Position numbers and translations under genes: made by a program. This document shows, piece after piece, positions 35,196-45,989 of a stretch of DNA of 64,000 nucleotides (position 1 is its first letter; every line of letters begins with the position of its first letter). The notes under the pieces are model-generated. The model did no database searches. It had not been told where the DNA came from and saw nothing but the letters and a program-made list of their open reading frames with translations. The DNA comes from Rhodocollybia butyracea (taxonomy: Eukaryota; Basidiomycota; Agaricomycetes; Agaricales; Omphalotaceae), in the NCBI GenBank assembly GCA_015501585.1, contig JADNRY010000179.1, positions 1 through 64,000 of the forward strand, given 5' to 3'.

Positions 35196-37614
35196 GTTAT
35201 TCCAACGATATGATGAAAGCCTCTGGCAACATGTCTTGTCCACTGGGATTAATTTTCATTGACTTTTTTACAGCCTCTGCGCCTCACCCATTACCTGGAG
35301 GCCCGCAAGATAATATTCCATTGAACATCGACTACATACATGTTCGAGCCATGCTTCTCTGCACAGCCTATATTCTAACAAGGGCAAGATCCGTTCTGTG
35401 CAGAGGTCAGCAGCATGATCATACCGGAAACTGTAACGAGCACTCACAGCGCAGCAGACTGGGCTGGACGGAGTGCATCCATCCTCATTGCAGTCCTAGA
35501 ACAATTTAGGTCAGCATTGGCATTTGTGGTGGAACGCATGGCACTGGCTTACGCAGGTGTCCGGGAAGCAATTTTGGCGTTCCTGGATGGTGGATGCAGC
35601 AACAAAGGTTGCAAAAAAAGGCAATCATAAAGATGGAGAGACGCATTGTGAGGAAAGACGAGTGGGTTTATGATTCTGGTGAAAATATTCGAAGGTTTGA
35701 GCCTGAGGGTTCACCGTCAAAAGCGAGACCTTATATACAATTTTTGCCAGGTGATATCAAGGGATAAATGTTGCTCTATCTTTCGAATGACGGGAATCAA
35801 AGAGAGCATACATAGACATACATGCAATAACTACTAATATTAGAAGTCATTTAGATCCATACCAACCGAGATCAGAATTGGAGCAACCGAGAGTATCTGT
35901 CACAGTCACAGTGTTTCCCCATACTACATACCTTCAAAACCGAGAATGATGATGAACCCCGAAGCTTCAATTTCCATTGGGGACAGTCAGCCTAGCGTAG
36001 AAATCTACCTGCAAATTTCTCAAGGAAGAGATCTACGACTAAACTAACCTCCAGCTGCACTTACAGCGCTATAAGAATGTAAGATGGCCACTCTCTGGGA
36101 TATATATGGGAAGGAAGGAGGTAGACTAGTACTCGGCACTATATAAGATCTAAATTCAAAAAAGAGATGCACATCTTTAGACGGAGGGTGATTTTTGCGA
36201 GCACCAGGTGCAAGCGTGTGAGCGGTGCGAGAGCATGCGGGTTCGTGAACTGCGAGCCTCCACCATCATAGCTAAAATTGCTAAATCCAAGTATTAATCA
36301 TCCCGTAAATATAAGAGATAGGTATTTGACTCTATATACTGTACTTCCAGGCTTATTGCTCGCGAGCTTCTGTTGGGCTAGGAGGGAGTGATGACTCCGA
36401 ATGAGACAGGACAAGACAAAGATTTGTCTTGTAGTCAGGGATTGCTGCGCAGCATAAGGATGAGATATTATGTCATGGATAAGATGATGATAGTTAGCCT
36501 TAGGACGGGGGTGGTGGAGTAAGTAGGACCCAATGGAGTGCTGGAGGAACGTTACTTGGGGAATAAATATTCTTTATATTCTTCCATAACTGCTGTCTTT
36601 GCTATCTGGTTCCCACGCTATCTAATCTTCGCAACATCCGAGGCTGTCCACACGTAGAGATTCCGAGCTCGTAGTTTCGGGTTGAGTTTTGATCATACCG
36701 CGATAGTGATACAGCTTTATTGTCTAGATGAGTCCTACTATCAAGTAGTGGCGGACACTGGGCGGACAAATAATGCACCCTGAAAAATACTATTTATGGA
36801 CACTCTTCCTAAAGATGATACAACGTTACTACATGCAAGCTAAATGTCCATATAATTATGACCTACGTATCTGCAAGGATAATCAGAAAAAGGATAACAG
36901 AGAGTAAAAAGACAGTTGCTTCTCTTCACTACACTATCCAAGCATCCGAAAGCACAGATTACAAAAACCACACGATGGGCTTGCCGACAGTCATCATTTA
37001 AGGTCGCGAGGTTGAGAAACCAAAAATTTCAGTGAAGTTGTATCAGCCGCGTAAGAAGGAGTTAGAACTCAGTCAGCAAAGTTAAATCTGCTCGGACTAC
37101 CGATTACTAGTACTCACCGGCACCTGCGCCATTGAAACACGAACTCGATATCATAGCTCATTGAATACAGCCATCACTCACATTGGCTTGATCGGTGGTT
37201 TCTCTGGGCCCCCAAATTTCGGGTAACCATGATGAAGCTCAATGGAGCTTGATTTGGAAGCTTCAATAGACTTGTGTCCGGCGTTCAACTATTGGACCAT
37301 GCGGCCGTGTAGCAAATCATTCCATCCTTCCTCACATCAGACACCGTCACTGTACTCCCTGATATACCTATGTTGATCAGTCTGGCAACTGGGGCGGTAG
37401 ATTATTAGATACCAATACTAGTGGACCTTGCTTAAAGAGAGGGCATTCAAGGAGAAATAAATGGTTCACACCAACGACTCAACTGCCAGCTGTGTACTGT
37501 GAAGCTAAGGTTCTATATCTCATTCTGATCTACAAAAAGTGAGTAGACTTGTAAAACACTTATATCTGGTACTTCACCGCTCCCTCTGGAGGTCCGATAC
37601 TCAAAGCGAAGTCC

Positions 37615-38945
37615 ATGTCAGTTGAAGAAAGTTACATCCTCGGTGAATTTGGCAACGATGTAAGAGCGACTCTCATTGGGGTTACTGTAATGTCTGTTAT
37701 TTTTTCCAAAATTGAAGTCGTGAGGTATACTCACAAATGCTTCAGGTTTCTATATGGCTGCTTCTGCCATAGCATTGTATCTCCTTGGGTAGGTCCTGCG
37801 AGTTTCCAATCTGTCCTCAGGCTCCTTCCAGTTCTTTGACTAAGGCACCTTGTAGCCAAAAGGGGTTTCAAAAAACGGCCAGTCCTCATTTTGTTCATTA
37901 CCCAAATCCTTTTTATCCTGGCTTCCATCTGGCAAGTTGTCATTGTGACTGGAGGTTTACTGCACCCAGTGTGCTGTTATCTGTTTGATTCAAAACTGGA
38001 TTATAACCAAAACCTGGTGGATAGGATCGCTGCCTGCTATGTTCAAGACAGAATATGGGTGATATGAATGGATGGCCTGGGCAACTCAGTGTTTGTAAAG
38101 TCCTTATCTGGTTTTCGGGTCCTATTGAAGTGAACTTGAACCACTTCAGCTTCTAGTTGGTGATACTATTGTAGTTTGGAGAGCTTGGTCATTGTGGGAG
38201 CACCATACCGCCATTCAATGGACATTGGTAGTCTTAGGAATATGCAATGGAGGTATGTGCCTCCAGTCTCAGGCTCTCATAAAATTTGTTTCAAACGACG
38301 TTTAGTTTTAAATATCGCCGCTTGCTTGTATACTGCCTTCGAAATTGCAAAACTTCTGCCAGTGGCGAGCTCAGAGAGCACTCTGCGTGTAATTGGAGAG
38401 AACTTTTATCTGATATTTTCGCTGGCTTTAAATATTGTAGTTATCATGCTCATTGCATACAAAACCTGGTAAGGAAGGTACTTCAGCTCAACATCATCAT
38501 ATTGACCAATTTTAATAGGATCCATTCAAACGTAACAAAAGCCTTGTGCAAGAATGAGCATAGTAATAAGCGCTCTCCGTTCTTCAATGTCCTGGTCTTT
38601 TTGGTGGAGTCAGGAGCCACTTTTTGCATTCTACAGGTAAACCTTTAGGATTTTACATCCGATTCACACACATAGCTGGAAACTAATATGTTAGCTGTGC
38701 TAGGCTGGATATTGCACAATAACATTACTTGATATAATATCCTCAGTAAAATTTGGTGCTGCTCCACCCTCCGAATCTCTAGTAACGGCGTCCATCGTGG
38801 TCTCTGATATTGCCGTTATGGTACTTGTAAGCAGATAGTATATGCTCCTGAGCAATCTTGTTACTGATTGATATTTCTTAAAGGGTTTTATCCAGCATCA
38901 GTAGCAATAGTGTCTCATTTTATGGTATATCGCACCGTATATGAG
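37615..38945 (+). pseudogene. 7TM array, paralogue 4 (decayed)
   Basis: Recognisable exons: 37615-37705 (MSVEESYILGEFGNDVRATLIG), 37746-37788, 37856-about 38090, 38150-38252 (LLVGDTIVVWRAWSLWEHHTAIQWTLVVLGICNG), 38306-38468, 38519-38636 (SPFFNVLVFLVESGATFCILQ), 38704-38826, about 38884-38945 (FYPASVAIVSHFM). Lesions: the intron 1 donor GT is missing at 37706; an extra A in the run near 37865 shifts exon 3; a second shift lies near 38070; the last acceptor AG is displaced by one base. Together these make a functional product unlikely. Later exons are well preserved, so loss is recent. Confidence 0.85.
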
Positions 38946-40324
38946 GGCCCTGTTCATCTCTGTTCAAAGGCCCGGGGGGGCGGGACTCCTGACCCAGCCT
39001 CTCGGCTCACCGCTCAACCCAGGGCTCAACACAACTTCATAACCTCTTCATGAATGGTCATTTAAAAGGGAGCATTGGCCGAAAGACTTGCTTGCAGGTC
39101 CCTCTGCGTTTCCTTTGATACTATAAGTATTAAATGTGCAGTAAACTAATATGCAATGGTATGACTCTGGAGTCTGTATGAGCTCCCAGGTCCTACGTTC
39201 CGGTCTGCGACTCGGCGGTGTGGCTTCTGGTAAATGTTGGGTAAATGCGATAAACTTCCTACAAAATTCAAATGGTAACTGCAGCTGATGGCCAGGAGCA
39301 AGTTAAAGCCCTCGCACTGGACTTAGGTAAGAGAAGAAACAAGTCTGCCAATGTTTCAATGTCTTATTTCGTCTAAATATACAGTAAATCCACTGCAGAT
39401 GTCATCCTCTCCTCTCTCTAGTCACACGTTCACTGGCGCAGCCTGGGAGCATTATGGTAGTGAACTGGACCTCAATGGTAGTTGATGAGCACGGGAGGGC
39501 CATTGTGTCGGCATACTGGCATCAGTTGCCGTTTATGTTTTCGTGATGACCCAGCCCGAACTTGAAGGCCTGCGTCCACGGAATCCGGATTGAGCACTGA
39601 ATCGATACAAAGACGGTCAACGTAAAATCCCGTATGGCTGGGCTTTCACCGCAAGATTGAGATCAACAATGAAACATCCTTAATGCTGCTTTGCAGCAAT
39701 CCCCGACTCGAAGATCAAGGGATGCTTTACATACTTAGTCATGAGCCTCTACGTCACAATTCGCTGTATACACTGGTACCTTAGTAGTATAGCATGAACG
39801 CAGAAGCATCATTTCACTGAACAAATGTAACACCATTAGTTACAGTAAGTACATGCAAACATACTTCATTCGCTTTGCAGAGTCGGAGTTTGTATATATT
39901 GCCTCTTCTAACATTCCAGGAGCCACCCATCGGGTCAGTGCTGAACTGTTTTAAGTTATGTATCCAAAAGGTAAAGTCCCCAACATACATTATGGCCTAT
40001 TTCTCTGTCAACTTGGCCAATGTCTGGGCATGTACAATGACATGAAGGTGGTGAGTTCCACGCGCTTGTGATTCAATTATTGGCACAGTGATATTCACGA
40101 TGACAGCTGTCTGCAAGCTATGGGCAGAAAGAGGGTATTGCTTGTCACTGATCAACATCTCTTTCGCTGCTTGTTCCATCGGCATGATAATAGGGTGAAA
40201 TTAATGCAGCCAGAATATAACAGGTTCTAGTTATGTATCTTATTACTTGCCTGAATAAAAGAATTTTGAAGATCTGGGAGTATCGCCGTAAGTAATGCTA
40301 CTGGAGCATTGTGGGGCACATAGA

Positions 40325-40450
40325 TTTGTGCATGTAGTCGGTGCGTGTTCTATGACACGCAAAAGTAGGTGCGTGGTGCCAAAGTGCGTGCGTGCGTGTC
40401 AGAATATCTGGTGCGTGAGAGTGACATGCGTGTCCGTGACACTTTGTGTA
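40325..40450 (+). repeat. GTGCGTG-rich cluster 1
   Basis: Repeated GTGCGTG/GGTGCGTG words (for example AAGTGCGTGCGTGCGTGTC) all on the plus strand, separated by short spacers that often contain GACA. Confidence 0.7.
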
Positions 40451-41036
40451 TATGATTGTATATACGAATTTCTCACTTTCTGCTTATAAGTTTTCCCCTT
40501 TATAATTATCTAGACTTAACAATACATGCATTGTAACTACTAAGTATCCCGATTCCCCTGAATAACTTGCTGGAAAAAACAGTCCTGACCTTGGTTCCGA
40601 CTGCAATGACTCGGATGTCATACGGGTCCCGACCTACCCAAATTGTTAGAAAATTCAGATGCCGCAGGAGGAGCAGGGAAGCATCAGTAAACCTGCACAT
40701 CGCTTTGAAAGTGCCAAGCTTCCCACAAGCGCAGGTTCTTTGGATGCACCCCTCCTTTCCTTCAAAAGCACTCAAAGCAACATCCATTGAAGCTCACCCA
40801 AGCTCACTTTAATCACCAAGCAAATCTCAAAAAGAAATGCAGCATATATTGCATACGGGTACATACAATGTCTACATATTACCTGAATGCTACACGTAGT
40901 TTCTCACCTATTCCCAGTCCATGTTTACCATGAAACAGACAACCATAAATACACTGGTATCAAGTACACCAAATTTCGGATATTTGTGTAGTCTCTAGTA
41001 ACTAGTAGTACTAGTCATTATGAATATAAAGTGTGA

Positions 41037-41212
41037 CAGTGACCACTCGTGTGTGTTGGTGCGTGGGTGCGTGCAATGTCAAAACAGGTGCGTGTTTGGT
41101 AAGGTGCGTGCTGGCATGGCACGCGTGCGTGGATGTGGTGCGTGACAGCGCGTGACAGCGCGTGACAGCGCATGGTGGGTGTCAACATGTGCGTGTCTTG
41201 TGCGTGTATGTA
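41037..41212 (+). repeat. GTGCGTG-rich cluster 2
   Basis: A second cluster 590 bp from the first, in the same orientation, with about ten GTGCGTG words and a perfect triple GCGTGACA repeat near 41142-41170. Both clusters may belong to one element with subterminal repeats or to a protein-binding array. Confidence 0.7.
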
Positions 41213-41529
41213 AAGTACAAAAAGTCTAATAATCTTCTTGCGAGTGTGGGCCATCGCGCCAAGCGTGTGGCAGGTACGAGTCCTGTAAACTGTACTTAGG
41301 GACTATAGTAAGGCCAATCCCAAGTTCCAACGCTCTTCTATTAAATCTTCCCAAATCAAATTTTGCCTCCAAGTATCATATCTAAATTGTCCTCACCTTC
41401 AAGTACCTGTATCCGAGGTTTATTGAGAGTCGGTTCACCATGATCCCATCTCCCAAAACCTCTCCTTCAGTTTCTGTTATTGGGGCATCAAATGATTCAA
41501 TAGATCACGATACTGGAGAACGGTGGGTA

Positions 41530-42165
41530 TTCAAACTCAGCTCCATAAATGGAGATGAGCATTAGCACCAGTATTGTAACCCTCCCAGTCTTATCCCACC
41601 ACCCTTCCAAATTTTGAACTTCAGTTCCCTTTGTTGACGCTGAATGAACAAGGACTCCTAGAGTGCAAGTTGAGAGAACCGCCAACAAATATGTATGAAA
41701 AATGACCCACCCTCACACCTTTTGCCTGTTGCAGTGCTTGGGTTGCCGCCTTCTGCAAGTCAATAAGAGATGCCGCAGTTTATTCTTTTTCTTTCTCCTA
41801 TTCAGCTATCTTCCTATCTACATGGTACTGTTGAATGGCTTTTGCTTCTCGGATTCTAGTTTCTTTGTTCTTTCCTGGGCAAAGTATCAATACTAGAATA
41901 GGAAGATAAATAATGCGATAGAACTCACCAAATATCTCACGTTGTTGTTCATTTGCGTGCGGATTCCGAAGTTCATAGAATGAACATGAATTATGGTGGC
42001 TAGTGTAAAGCCATGAAGAGCATAAAAGAGGTGCGACTTGAAGTGACAACTCGAGAGTCGAGACTCGAGACACACAAGCCGAAGTGCACATGATGAGTGC
42101 TTTGACATTCCAAATATATCGAAAAAAATCTCCTTATTGGGACAACCTGATTGGGAAAAGCTCAA
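41530..42165 (-). CDS. Possible spliced gene, unrecognised
   Basis: Minus-strand exons can be joined: a first frame from 42165 (MSFSQSGCPNKEIFF..), a short intron near 41930-41895 with GTGAGT..TAG ends, an exon reading LILCPGKNKETRIREAKAIQQ, a GTACCA..CAG intron, and KAATQALQQAK near 41750-41720. The basic, Ala/Gln-rich helix across the last join is coding-like. I do not recognise the family and the ends are uncertain. Confidence 0.3.
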
Positions 42166-42419
42166 CCTAAATCTGGCGAAATTCCCATGCGAAACCGGCC
42201 ATAAGGACGAGCCTTCATTTCATCCAGGACTCGTAACTATATATGTGAAAACCACCAACTTATGTACATAGCCACTCCTTATAGACCTACTGAGGGTGAT
42301 ATGGAAGCTGTTGAGCTATGAGGAGCCATTATTTCTTCATGAAAAGGCACAGGCGGCAGACGTCTGACGCATTGTATATGGGAATGAATATCCAATTTGA
42401 GTCCATGGAGAAGCCATTC

Positions 42420-44680
42420 AATTCAAATCAATTCAAATTCAATTGAGGGGTGGTAAGATTCAAGACTTAAGGAATTCAATCCGTTTCCCATCTCTGGAAT
42501 CAGTGGAATGTAGTACAGCTTGAAGGGCAAGACAGCATTTCAACAGTTTCATTGAATGAGCACAGGCATTTCTATGCCGTTGAAGGGGATCTTCCGAGGA
42601 GGAAGATCCATATAATTGTGCAACATGCCATGCAGTGATACAATACAAACTGCATGCCATTTCATCAACCCATGTAAGGTCTTGCAACTCAGGTGGCAAC
42701 TTGCCTTGATACAGACGGTTGTTAAGGGCTAAACATGACATACTCAGTGGAGTGGCTCAGTGCACCTTTACATTCAACACATAAGTAAATTTCAACTGCA
42801 TCAAATGAACAAGAAGAAAGATCTATGCCTTTAGGCTCCAGAAGGCCATCCAAAGGTTGGTCAATATAGGTAAACAACCATGGTCCATTGGGGAGTGTGA
42901 CCAAGGATCCATTCATCCTTTACACGAAGTATATCCAATGAAGGAGCATCTACAACGAGGTTGAACGACCCTGTCCTCAGTCAATCTTCTCCCGCAGCAA
43001 GCACAACAATCAAGGGGATATAATTGATTGAAATTTGACTCACAGTAAGATGATAAGATTGAATACAAGACAATTTTCTCTCATCAGATGCATGAGGTCA
43101 TACCTCTGAAGCATTTGATATTGCGTTGACGGATGCATTGGCCCTTGAAAAGTTGAAATATGTTGAGCCCTCCATGTGGCAAGTTGCAGAAGGCGGCAAT
43201 GTTCAGTTGTACTTAACCTTGCGTTTCTGCTGTTTTCCTGTAGCGGCAAACTCGGCCAATTGAGTACTTAGTTGTAAGTAGTGAGAAGGAATTGAGGAAA
43301 GCCTTGTACTACAAAAACTGCAAGAACCATGTCCTCATGCTCAAAGGGGGTGTCTAGTGTTGGGGAGGGCCGGGTCGGGTCAGAGGCCCTGTGGTCGGGT
43401 CGGGTCACCAAGGGTCAGGGCCAGCTAAAATCCTGACCCTGGCCTACCTAAGAGGGTCAGGGTCCGGCCCAGGGCCACTCCTAAAAAGGAAATAGTTGAG
43501 AATTAGCTAGAGTTTCAGCCAAAATTGTCTCTCCTTTGATTCCTCTGCCCCAAACTTGGTGTTCAGTAGGGTTAGGGAGTACTATGATGATAGTAGACAG
43601 GCCATGATCTTATCCAAAATGGTTCATACTAGTTACTACTTCAATGAAAAGCTCAAGCAGAATAACTTCATTACAGCCAATAGAGTTAGATACTGTACTA
43701 TGTCTATCTGATAGGTTACAACATAAGAAGAAATTTGACTGTGAATCCTTGCTGTTCTTGCATTTTGTGCACTAATGTGTCACAAGATGATGGGTAGTGT
43801 ATTAAATTTACAGTTCTCCGTACTTTACTCATGGGCTAAGTTTACAAGTGACTATGTACTAGTGAATTACTAGTAGACTCAGGCTATTGAGCAAAAACAT
43901 TCAACACTCAAGAGCACCCAGGCATGAGCTTTAGACTTGATCTTGGCCCAAGGTCAAGACCCAGGGCCAGGGGTCAGCAAAATCCTGACCCTGGCCCTTG
44001 ACCCTCTTTGACCCTCTGCAAGGGCCGGGTCGGGTCGGGTCGACCCTAGCTGGTCAAGGGCCGGGTCAAGGGTCACCGACCCGACCCTCCCCATCACTAG
44101 CCCGGGTGTCCATAGCAATTTCATTGCTGAATGTTAACTCACTAAGGCAACACCGTATGGTAAGTATCAGTTGACAGTAAGTGATTCAAATGACACATAA
44201 TACTTACAATGATTGAAATTCTCTATGAACACATCGCCCAATAAGTTGATTCATGCTCAACGACTGCATAACATTGAACCGAAGCCATGATCTGATGTTG
44301 AGATATATATTATACACTGAAGCTTTTTCACGGTGACGAATTCTGAAGTAAAGTTTGAGCATGTCAATAGTCTTAGGCTTGATATTATCCAATAACTTGA
44401 CCAAGCAAGGAAGAAACTGTACGTTGGGAAAAGGATGATTGGTACGTTCAACCTCTCTTGAAAAGAACTTCATTATTGCTCTCAAAATTTCAGTACCAAA
44501 TGTCACAAGATTAACAGACACAACATAGATGTGTTCCGCAGGAAGACGACACATACTATTATAGGCCAGAATTGAGGGAAATTCATCCAGAATATTCTTA
44601 ATTACCTTTGATTTTGTGGTAACATCAAGCGGATGTTTTAGAACTGCAGTGGTTAATTTTTTCACATTCAATTTGACTAC
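42420..44680 (-). pseudogene. Helitron-type protein remnant with DUF6570-like region
   Basis: Minus strand. 44671-44204 (SKVIKNILDEFPSILAYNS.., intact 155-codon exon with GT donor at its end), then 43249-43040, 42916-42722 with CxxC pairs (CCACCGRR, CVECKG) and 42741-42460 reading CLALNNRLYQGKLPPELQDLTWVDEMACSLYCITAW..YGSSS. The LAxNxLYxGxLPxEL.DLTWVEE motif after paired CxxC is characteristic of the DUF6570 region found N-terminal to fungal Helitron helicase-like proteins. A one-base shift at about 42735 and in-frame stops break it, and a hAT-like element sits in the gap between the first two parts. No Rep or helicase part is present in the window. Confidence 0.72.
43355..44099. mobile_element. 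745-bp hAT-like non-autonomous element with GGGTC repeats
   Basis: Inverted ends TAGTGTTGGGGAGGGCCGGG (left) and TAGTGATGGGGAGGGTCGGG (complement of right). Both ends are packed with GGGTC/GGGTCGGGTC words pointing outward symmetrically; the centre is AT-rich. The TAGTG start is typical of hAT elements. An imperfect 8-bp flank match exists (GGGGTGTC at 43347-43354, CGGGTGTC at 44103-44110, three bases offset). No transposase frame. Confidence 0.72.
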
Positions 44681-44700
44681 AATTCAGGCATTGTAAGCCA

Positions 44701-45979
44701 CATCAGCAAGTTGGAAGGTGTATGGGGTGTATGGACTGCATGGCCAAAAATAATTCCATACACCCATACATCACCATGCATGTTTTTGTCACCTTTCACC
44801 ATACATTGTGGAAATGTATGGAAGTATGGAATAAATTTGATTTTCGTGCGTTAGCTAATTACTTGTTACATACTTGTACGGAAAACTACTTGTACAGAAA
44901 TGAGATACAATTCAGTAATGTTGGACTTGAGCTCATTGTACATGTCTTCCTTGGCGAAAACGTCTGAGCTAATGAGGCTTGTAAAGATCCGTGTGGTTGT
45001 ACTGAATCTAGCAAGCGACGAGGTGGGAACTGTAATGCAGCAATTCTGACCTGCCGCTGTGACTGGAAACTGCTGGCGACTTGAAGAGTTGACAGGACCA
45101 TTGAGTCATCGACAAAAGAAATTTCCAAGTCGAATCGAACTCCGACGGACCGCGCTCTCCGCATACTGTACAGTTTATGTCAGACACTCACGTGGTCGCG
45201 TTTTTAATCTTTTTTTTACTTGTCGCGAGTCTGAGCTCAGCCTCGATCGTGGTTGATCATCTAGCACCAATGCCAGAGAAATAAGTGATTTTGACTTGCG
45301 CAGAACATGGAGATAAAGTGCGCATCCCTTCTGCTTAAAGTTCTCTAACTGACAATGAACATTCAGATCTAAACTCGCTCGAAAATGGAATCTTGTAGTC
45401 CCCAGTAGTGCTAGTGGATGCGTTGACTTTTCTGCGCGATGTGCGATGGTAAGGTCTCATTGAATTGTTTGTATGCTGGGCTAAAGCAATCGGCAAAACA
45501 TAGAACTACCAAGAGCTAAACCATCTCCGATGAAACTGTTCAAATGATCTCCCCGCACGCAAAGCTCTGGCTATACATGAAGATGAGACATACCAACAGT
45601 GAGCAGGTATGTAGTTGTTTTGTGATCTCGTATCGTCTGTTTCTTACTGTATACCCACTTGCAGTGCAAATTTGGCCCTTCACGTCATGCATTTCAGGTC
45701 GTCACTGTGAGCTGTTGTCTGGCCTGTGGTATTACAGCTGGGTAGTACTTCAAGTAGCCGATGCCTTGTATCTTTACATGGAATATATTATTACCCAATA
45801 TTTGTATGAATTTAGTATGGCTATGAGTCCTGGTATGGTAAAATGTATGTATGGGTATGTATGGCTGCTGTATGGGACAAGTATGGGACTCTATGTACCC
45901 CCCTCTTTGCCATACTCGGTATGGCAATGTATGGGTTGCATGGCACCATACCTCCCATACGCCTTCCAACTTGCTGATG
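44701..45979. mobile_element. 1.28 kb element with terminal inverted repeats and TATGG words
   Basis: The left end CATCAGCAAGTTGGAAGG (44701-44718) is matched by the reverse complement at 45962-45979. Next to both ends are clusters of TATGG/CCATA words (44719-44830 and 45780-45960). The interior has no recognised protein. It lies immediately beside the start of the Helitron remnant. No clear target duplication found. Confidence 0.7.
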
Positions 45980-45989
45980 CACGCTGGTA

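Larger units (their letters stand above)
32776..37580. other. 4.8 kb spacer between paralogues 3 and 4
   Basis: Contains a perfect 24-bp palindrome (32902-32925), one copy of a dispersed ~110-bp repeat (33415-33526) and two short minus-strand frames listed separately. 33.5-34.4 kb is T-rich and open on the plus strand without family resemblance. 35.6-37.5 kb shows no coding signal. No RNA gene recognised. Confidence 0.4.
38946..41480. other. Spacer after paralogue 4
   Basis: Contains two GTGCGTG-rich clusters (listed separately) and a coding-like minus-strand frame at 39997-40185 (AKEMLISDKQYPLSAHSLQTAVIVNITVPIIESQARGTHHLHVIVHAQ) with no family that I recognise and no proven splice partner. 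Nothing else supported. Confidence 0.35.
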
